Shown: one piece after another, positions 5,519 to 6,072 of the stretch
Numbering within the stretch: position 1 is the stretch's first letter
Layout of the letters: each line of letters begins with the position of its first letter
Assembly: GCA_050697555.1 (NCBI GenBank)
Contig: JBOHAD010000110.1
Location: 1-6,072, forward strand
From: DASQWP01 sp050697555
Lineage (GTDB): Bacteria; Actinomycetota; Thermoleophilia; Gaiellales; Gaiellaceae
Length of the DNA stretch: 6,072 nucleotides
Reading direction: 5' to 3'
The notes under the pieces: generated by a model
The model's input: the letters and a program-made list of their open reading frames with translations, nothing else
Databases searched by the model: none
What the model was told of the DNA's origin: nothing
Program-made: the position numbers and the translations under genes

Positions 5519-6072
5519 ATGCACGATCGCCCACCCAGTCGGCACCGGGTGTCCGCCTTTGCTCTCGCTCTGATCGTCGCGCTCGCCCTCGCGGCACCTG
5601 CGGTGGCTGGGAACGCAGACGTTCGCTTCGCCACCTTCAACGCCTCGCTCAACCGCAACTTCGCGGGGCAGTTGATCGCCGACCTCTCGACGCCCGCCAA
5701 CGCCCAGGCGGCCACGGTCGCCGAGATCGTCCAGCGGACTCGGCCCGAGGTCCTGCTCGTCAACGAGTTCGACTTCGACCAGGACGGCGAGGCCCTGCGC
5801 CTCTTCCAGGAGAACTACCTCTCCGTGCCGCACAACGGGGCGGCGCCGATCGAGTACCCCTACCGCTTCGCGGCGCCGTCGAACACCGGCATTCCGTCCG
5901 GCTTCGACCTCGACAACAACGGGTCGGGTCGGCGGGGCGAACGACGCCTTCGGCTTCGGGTTCTTCCCCGGCCAGTTCGGAATGGCCGTCTACTCGCAGC
6001 ACCCGATCCTCGAGTCGCAGATCCGCACGTTCCAGACGTTCCTCTGGAAGGACATGCCCGGCGCGCTCCTGC
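5519..6072 (+). CDS. Secreted endonuclease/exonuclease/phosphatase family protein, frameshifted and 3' truncated
   Basis: This is the N-terminal part of an exported EEP-superfamily hydrolase, a fold that includes nucleases and phosphoesterases. Residues 1-30 form a signal peptide: basic start, Leu/Ala core, cleavage near PAVA. The mature part opens with RFATFNASL, the family's first strand with its conserved Asn (N41). RPEVLLVNEFD follows, where E83 sits at the usual metal-binding Glu. From 5519 the frame is sensible up to FDLDNNGS (residues 129-136, ending at 5926), then turns into Arg-rich sequence. Shifting by one base from 5928 restores a sensible protein, GANDAFGFGFFPGQFGMAV and then YSQHPILESQ, which runs open to the window edge. 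The simplest reading is one extra G in 5926-5928. The catalytic Asp/His motifs of the C-terminal half lie beyond the window. It sits 70 bases downstream of the nucleotidase on the same strand, and the pair may scavenge nucleotides and phosphate outside the cell. The exact substrate cannot be told. Confidence 0.82.
   Translation, partial: MHDRPPSRHRVSAFALALIVALALAAPAVAGNADVRFATFNASLNRNFAGQLIADLSTPANAQAATVAEIVQRTRPEVLLVNEFDFDQDGEALRLFQENYLSVPHNGAAPIEYPYRFAAPSNTGIPSGFDLDNNGSGRRGERRLRLRVLPRPVRNGRLLAAPDPRVADPHVPDVPLEGHARRAP

Noticed and set aside
5065..5763. Minus-strand open frame spanning the end of the nucleotidase, the hairpin and the start of the EEP gene
   Set aside because: It runs across two plus-strand genes with their own ribosome sites and signal peptides, and its composition is Arg-rich with no domain.
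5919..5942. Programmed ribosomal frameshifting in the EEP gene
   Set aside because: No slippery heptamer, internal Shine-Dalgarno stimulator or obvious pseudoknot is seen. An indel or sequence error explains the shift more simply.

Overview
The window is high-GC bacterial DNA. The base composition, the density of secreted proteins, and a secreted PKD protein ending in a single basic PASTA repeat suggest an actinomycete-like lineage, most likely Actinomycetota of the Thermoleophilia type (Gaiellales or Solirubrobacterales). This placement is inferred from protein style only, because no rRNA or other marker gene is present.

Layout: (1) 1-1097, plus strand: the C-terminal half of uvrB, the DNA-damage recognition helicase of nucleotide excision repair, cut by the window edge. 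(2) 1104-3209, minus strand: a secreted multidomain protein with a signal peptide, several beta-sandwich segments, two PKD-type domains and a C-terminal PASTA repeat. It converges on uvrB with only six bases between the stop codons, and GC-rich inverted repeats cover the junction. (3) 3210-3426: a 217-base divergent intergenic region with a perfect 16-bp palindrome, a weak promoter candidate and a strong ribosome binding site. (4) 3427-5448, plus strand: a secreted CHRD-domain plus 5'-nucleotidase (UshA-like) fusion. (5) 5461-5488: a strong 12-bp hairpin. (6) 5519 to the window end, plus strand: the start of a secreted endonuclease/exonuclease/phosphatase (EEP) family protein with an apparent +1 frameshift near 5926-5928. 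Both reading frames remain open to the edge, so no stop codon marks this gene.

The last two genes make biological sense together. An exported EEP-type phosphoesterase or nuclease could yield nucleotides, and the exported 5'-nucleotidase could dephosphorylate them, giving an extracellular route to nucleosides and phosphate. That link is inferred from adjacency and family membership. The divergent PKD/PASTA protein is probably a surface or secreted binding protein of unknown function. I see no CRISPR array, insertion sequence, tRNA, rRNA or prophage. The most noteworthy points are the frameshift in the EEP gene, the unusual metal-site motif and CHRD fusion of the nucleotidase, and the palindrome in the divergent promoter region. 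I do not see a clearly new multi-gene system here.
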